DNA of 64,000 nucleotides. It comes from Antedon mediterranea. Its lineage: Eukaryota; Echinodermata; Crinoidea; Comatulida; Antedonidae. This document shows positions 56,501 through 62,500 of this stretch, piece by piece. Position numbers and translations under genes: made by a program. Position 1 is the first letter of the stretch. Each line of letters begins with the position of its first letter. The DNA lies in assembly GCF_964355755.1 (NCBI RefSeq), contig NC_092673.1, positions 9,307,001-9,371,000 of the forward strand, in the 5' to 3' direction. The notes beneath the pieces were generated by a model. The model did not search any database and had not been told where the DNA came from. It saw only the letters and a program-made list of their open reading frames with translations.

Positions 56501-59500
56501 CAAATAGGTTTCAGACACTGTACATAACATACATTTATCTGAATTTTGTATATTCTATATAAAATGTATACAAATTAATTATCTATCAAAAAAATCTGGG
56601 GTAAACTTATGGAGTAAATCAGTAAAAAAAATATGGGTGCAACTTACTCCGAAATGGCTGTTTAAGTTTATTATCTTAATCATTTACTTTTCTTTTCCAT
56701 GTCAGTGACCAATCGTTTTCTATATGTGTGTTTCCCACTTTGTTTTACTCTTGGTTGGTTCTTTACATTTTTTTTAAGGAAATAGAGATGAATGCTTTTA
56801 CAACTCATTTTGCTATGCTGTATTAATATGACCTGGTTAACTTTTACATTATCAATTTTTGAACAAATTATATTTTGCTACTCGGAGACTGCGGCAATTA
56901 ACAAACTCATAGAATAATAAATAAAGACGCATACAACATAAGTTCTGGCTTAAATAGTTTAATTAGTAAATGAACATTCACCCATGTAAAACTGCACATA
57001 AAAGTCATAAGCAAATATAAGTTATATAGCAATAATTTTCCAATTCTAAGTAAGCACAGCAGGGATGCTCAGAGAAAACTAGCCCGTGGCAGGTGCCAAG
57101 GCACCGCCAAGAGCAGCCCAGCAAAGTGCAGGAAAAAAGGAAGAATGTTCACTTACCCGCATGAAACTGAGATAAAAAAAAAAACAACCAGGACTCCCTG
57201 GAAGAGTCTCCAAAGAGACTGATAGGTACAAAAATCACCATTAATACAACGATGCTCCCCATGAAAGTATACGCAGATACTTCATGGCAGTATGTTGAGC
57301 ATCAGCACCTTCCACCCAAGGCTAATCCAAGGGCTCCACTACCGTGCACTGCAATGGGAGCAAAGTTGTACTAACACATCGCCAATAAACAATACTGACA
57401 GAAAAAAACAAAAACGCATGGATGTGAGTTATAATGTAAATGTAGATTTTTATTATGTTGTTGAAAATTCGCAGAAATATAAATTATTCAATGAAATACA
57501 ACAATGCAGCTGGCCACCTCTTGAACATTATGAGGGAAGTCCCTGTAACAGTTTATGACCGCCCATTTTGAGATCTAAAAGTATAATGCTTTTTGATTGG
57601 AGTTTCCGTAACAACCTGATGTGATTGTCAATTAGATTGCCAAGGGCTTTAGGTTGTCAACAAAGCATGTCCCAGGTTAAGATAAGATAAGATATGATAA
57701 GATAAATCTTTATTGTCATGAACACAACAAGGCGAGCATGAAATTGGTTTTCCTTGATGCTTAAAAACACATACAATATATAAAACATTAAAAATATCAA
57801 TACAATACATTAAAAATATATACAGTTGTAAACAAGTAAAACAAACTATCTTTGAAATGTTGAGTTGGAAACATGAATAGAGTTGTGGACGATGTCTAGA
57901 ACAGAATTGGTGAACTTTCAAAAAATGTCTTCGGTTTTTCGGTAGGTTGATCCAATATTTAAATCAAAGACACATGTAAAATAAAAAGATAATGTTTAAA
58001 GTACATATTGTTAAAATATTAAAAAAAGAAAAGAGTAGGCACATGTTTTTCGATTCTCAAGCCACCGTCCATTAGTTCCATTGTCTCGGGCTGAGTGAGG
58101 CTAACCTGTGACTGTCAGTAGCATTTTGGCTTAACGGAGGTATCTTCTATATATTGTATTTAACCAACATTGATTATAATTATGATTAATATATTTGCCA
58201 TTCCTAACGTTCCGAAGAATTAATAATAGGTACTTAATTATTTTGAAGTGTTTTAAAACATATTAGTTAGAAATGCGCAACATCGCTATTATAGTAAATG
58301 GAATCGTCCGTACCATGAAAGTTTTAAATACTTTATGGACAGGTCCACTTATTTTCGAGGAATATTTTTTGATTATTATTGATTGAGGATTATTTATATA
58401 TATATAAATTTGCCATTGGATATATATATATATAAAGTATGAAAGGAATCATATTTTGTAGGTTTTTAGATTTAATTGATTAATTTAAAACTGTTAGTAC
58501 TGCTATAGAAATCTATGTTTGCATTTTCTTCAGTTAATATTTATTTAATGAAAACAGATTATTTTTTAAAACTGAATTTATTGTAATTAATTAAACTAGA
58601 TGGTCGTGTCCACGGATGGTTCTCGAATACACAGTCATTTCAGCGTGAAAAAAAAAACAACGAAAAACTGGCGATTTCAAATGTACGTACCGCAGGATTA
58701 TAGAACATTGTCGTTTACAGAAACGAATAAATAGACACGATGATTTATGTAGTCAACTAAAATTAGCACCATGGTAATTAGACCTACTTCCGAAGAAGGA
58801 GAAACTTTTTTATTTGAACTCATTTAAACAAACCCAATTTGTGTTTTGTATATAACATTAGAGTTGAGGGATAGGGAAGAGGATGGGAATTAAGAACATT
58901 TTTTTAAATATATATCCTTTATCCCTTCAGTAACGAAATATTTTTAAATGTTTTGGCCTATCAATAATACTTATACCACTAGATACAGTAAAACATTTAC
59001 GTTTTAGTACTTCTTTAAAACTGTCCCTGTCGATTAAAATAGTAAAGTACATGTAACGATACACCACTACAAAGTTTATATTGTTTATAATTAATTATTA
59101 CTATAAACGTTGAGAAGCAGCTGTCAGTAATACCGTTTCTTATTTGTATATTATGTGTTTATATATCCAGCAGTAGAGCATACCCACGGTAACAGTAATA
59201 CATGTTCTTTGTATATGTGTTTATATATCTAACAGTAACCACATTCACCGTAAGAAAGTTTCGATTCAAATGGCGACCAAAAATGGTTAATACGTATTTA
59301 CAATAATGTCAAAGTTTTGCAATATGTCAGTTTTAAGTTTATTCTCCAAGGGCTCATAAATTTACCTACTTGTGTTAAACCAACACCCCTATTTGAGGCA
59401 AATAATTGAACCTAAATTCGTTTTAATTGTTAATAACTAATTATCTGACTAAATTTAATTAGTAAACAGGGTTACATCAGGTGGTAAAAACCAGTACCGA

Positions 59501-62500
59501 GATTCTAACCAACTTTATCATCGAGTAAACATTCTAGGAATAACGCACGATTTACCGAATTTTTTCCTTACGTAAATGTATATATAGATTATTATTGATC
59601 AACAGGTATTTAATCTATACAGTAATGGAAGAAAATATGAAAGAAAATTATCAGAATCAGATTCTTCAATGAACACATGTAATTCCGACAGTTTGAAAAA
59701 GAAAATTGATCGTGCAAATAATGTTTACGTTTCAACATATTTTTATTTATTACATATTTCTATGGTATCAAAAACATATTTTTAATAAACATTTGATTTA
59801 AAATTGTGTATTTATATTATACAATTAACTGGTGAAACAATGGGCATGATGTGATTTATAATTAAAGAGCTATGTTAGATTTTGTGTAATTTTGCGATTA
59901 ACCAACACATTTTTATTTTGTTACACGTTTCCATGATAACAACAAAAACATATTTTTCGTATTTTATTAAAAATTGTGTATTTATGGGCATTATGTGATT
60001 CATAATTAAAGAACTATCTTTGATTTGTATGTATTTTTGCGATAAAATGAAAATTTTTTTTTTTTTTTTTTTTATTACACGTTAACAACATGTTAACAAA
60101 AACATATTTTTTAATAAAGTTTTGATGGAAAATGATGTATTTATATTATACAATTAACTGGTGAAAAAATGTGCATAATGTGATTAATAATTAAAGAGCT
60201 ATTTTAGATTTTTGTGTATTATATTACATTCAAATATTACCTATTTGCATTATGTATTATGATAAAACAATATTTTATGATTTTTTTTTTGCAAAAGTTT
60301 TATAGAAGATGTATTTACATCAATCAATAACAGTTGAAAAAACTAAGTTGGTATAATTTATGGTTGTCTTACGTGCTGTCCATTTGGCCAATATGAACCC
60401 CTATCAGAAATCGATGTAAGAATACAATACAACAAAATGTTAATACCCCAAAACGTAGTGTGTATTGCCGTACGATATAATTATTATAGGTATTATACAT
60501 ATGTACAATGGAGCTAGGCTGAATTCAAAACTTCACTTGACCGAACGTATGGAAAGGTTAAACGTTTGTTTGTTTGTGTAATTACTAGGCATAGTCGTTT
60601 ATAGACGTTAATATAGAAAGTTAGCTTTTATATTTTACTTAGAAGTATAAGTGTGTATATATTTTTAAAAAATATAAATAAAATAATGTATATTATTAAA
60701 ACTAGAATTTAAATCGTCACTTTGACCTAATATACTGTGTATATATAAAGGAAATAAACAGTGTCCCAGTAAAATATATCACACCGTAAGGAAAACTGGA
60801 TACTCGAAGTAATATCTGATACTAAGGTGAAAAATGCTAGTCTGTTATCGCTCGACATACCATACCAATGTGTAATGTGGTTTGCGGTTACTATATGTTA
60901 CTATAGTGCCTGTCTGTTAAAAAATGTTTGTGTCGTTAATATCTTCCTACGAGAGGATTTATGTATGGGCCTTGTAATGTGCGAGTCGTTATCGTTTATG
61001 TATGGGCCTTGTCGTCGACTAAGGCGAAAGTAAATGTGCGAGTCGTAATCGCACGACATATAAAATTCATGTGCGAGTCGTTATCGCATGACATATAAAA
61101 TTCATGTGCGAGTCGTTATCGCACGACATATAAAATTCATGTGCGAGTCGTTATCGCACGACATATAAAATTCATGTGCGAGTCTTTATCGCACGACATA
61201 TAAAATTCATGTGCGAGTCGTTATCGCACGACATATAAACATTCATGTGCGAGTCGTTATCGCACGACATATAAAATTCATGTGTGAGTCGTTATCGCAC
61301 GACATATAAAATTCATGTGCGAGTCGTTATCGCACGACATATAAAATTCATGTGCGAGTCGTTATCGCACGACATAAAATTCATGTGCGAGTCTTTATCG
61401 CACGACATAAAAAATTCATGTGCGAGTCATTATCGCACGACATATAAACATTCATGTGCGAGTCGTTATCGCACGACATATAAAATTCATGTGCGAGTCG
61501 TTATCGCACGACATATAAAATTCATGTGCGAGTCGTTATCGCACGACATATAAAAATTCATGTGCGAGTCGTTATCGCACGACATATAAAATTCATGTGC
61601 GAGTCGTTATCGCACGACATATAAAATTCATGTGCGAGTCGTTATCGCACGACATATCATGTGCGAGTCTTATCGCACGACATATAAAATTCATGTGCGA
61701 GTCGTTATCGCACGACATATAAAATTCATGTGCGAGTCGTTATCGCACGACATATAAAATTTCATGTGCGAGTCGTTATCGCACGACATAAAATTCATGT
61801 GCGAGTCGTTCATCGCACGACATATTATAAAAGTATATGTGCAGGTAATGTCTGTGTCGTTAATATCTTCCTACAAGAGGATTTATGTATGGGCCTTGTC
61901 TTCGACTAAGGCGAAAGTAAATGTGGGAGTCGTTATCACACGACATATAAAATTCATGTGCGAGTCGTTCATCGCACGACATATTATAAAAATATATGTG
62001 CAGGTAATGTCTGTCGTTAATATCTTCCTACAAGAGGATTTATATATGGGCCTTGTCTTCGGCTAAGGCGAAAGTAAATGTGCGAGTTGTTATCGCACGA
62101 CATATAAAATTCGTGTCCGAGTCGTTAATCGCACGACATACAGGGATTACAGTATAATATAGAGTATAATATGTGCGGGTAATGTTTGTGTCGTTAACAT
62201 TTTCCTACGAGAGGACAACATATAAAAGTATACAGAAATATATATATATATATATATATATATACGTATAAAGTCGGAAAAAACATGTGTTAAATCACAA
62301 TGGCGGCCGAACAGTTGGCCCTCGTGTAAACTGGAATCACACCAGTAGCCTGGACACACCTTAAAACACACTCACGTTACCACACATACAGTACATAGGT
62401 AGACTTTCCATAACGGAAAGGGCTGTAGTATTTGTAGTCGTGGAAGTATAAGTTGCATCGCATAAGGTGCCGAATTGTTAGAAAACTTACTTGTAAAAAT

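Noticed and set aside
61284-61553. Repetitive 89-codon open frame containing [13 protein letters not shown]-like units
   Set aside because: It is a reading of the 35-bp minisatellite, with frame changes between units and no conserved start.
61034-61830. Regular palindromic repeats resembling a CRISPR array
   Set aside because: The repeats are directly joined with no unique spacers and lie in an animal gene intron; this is a minisatellite.
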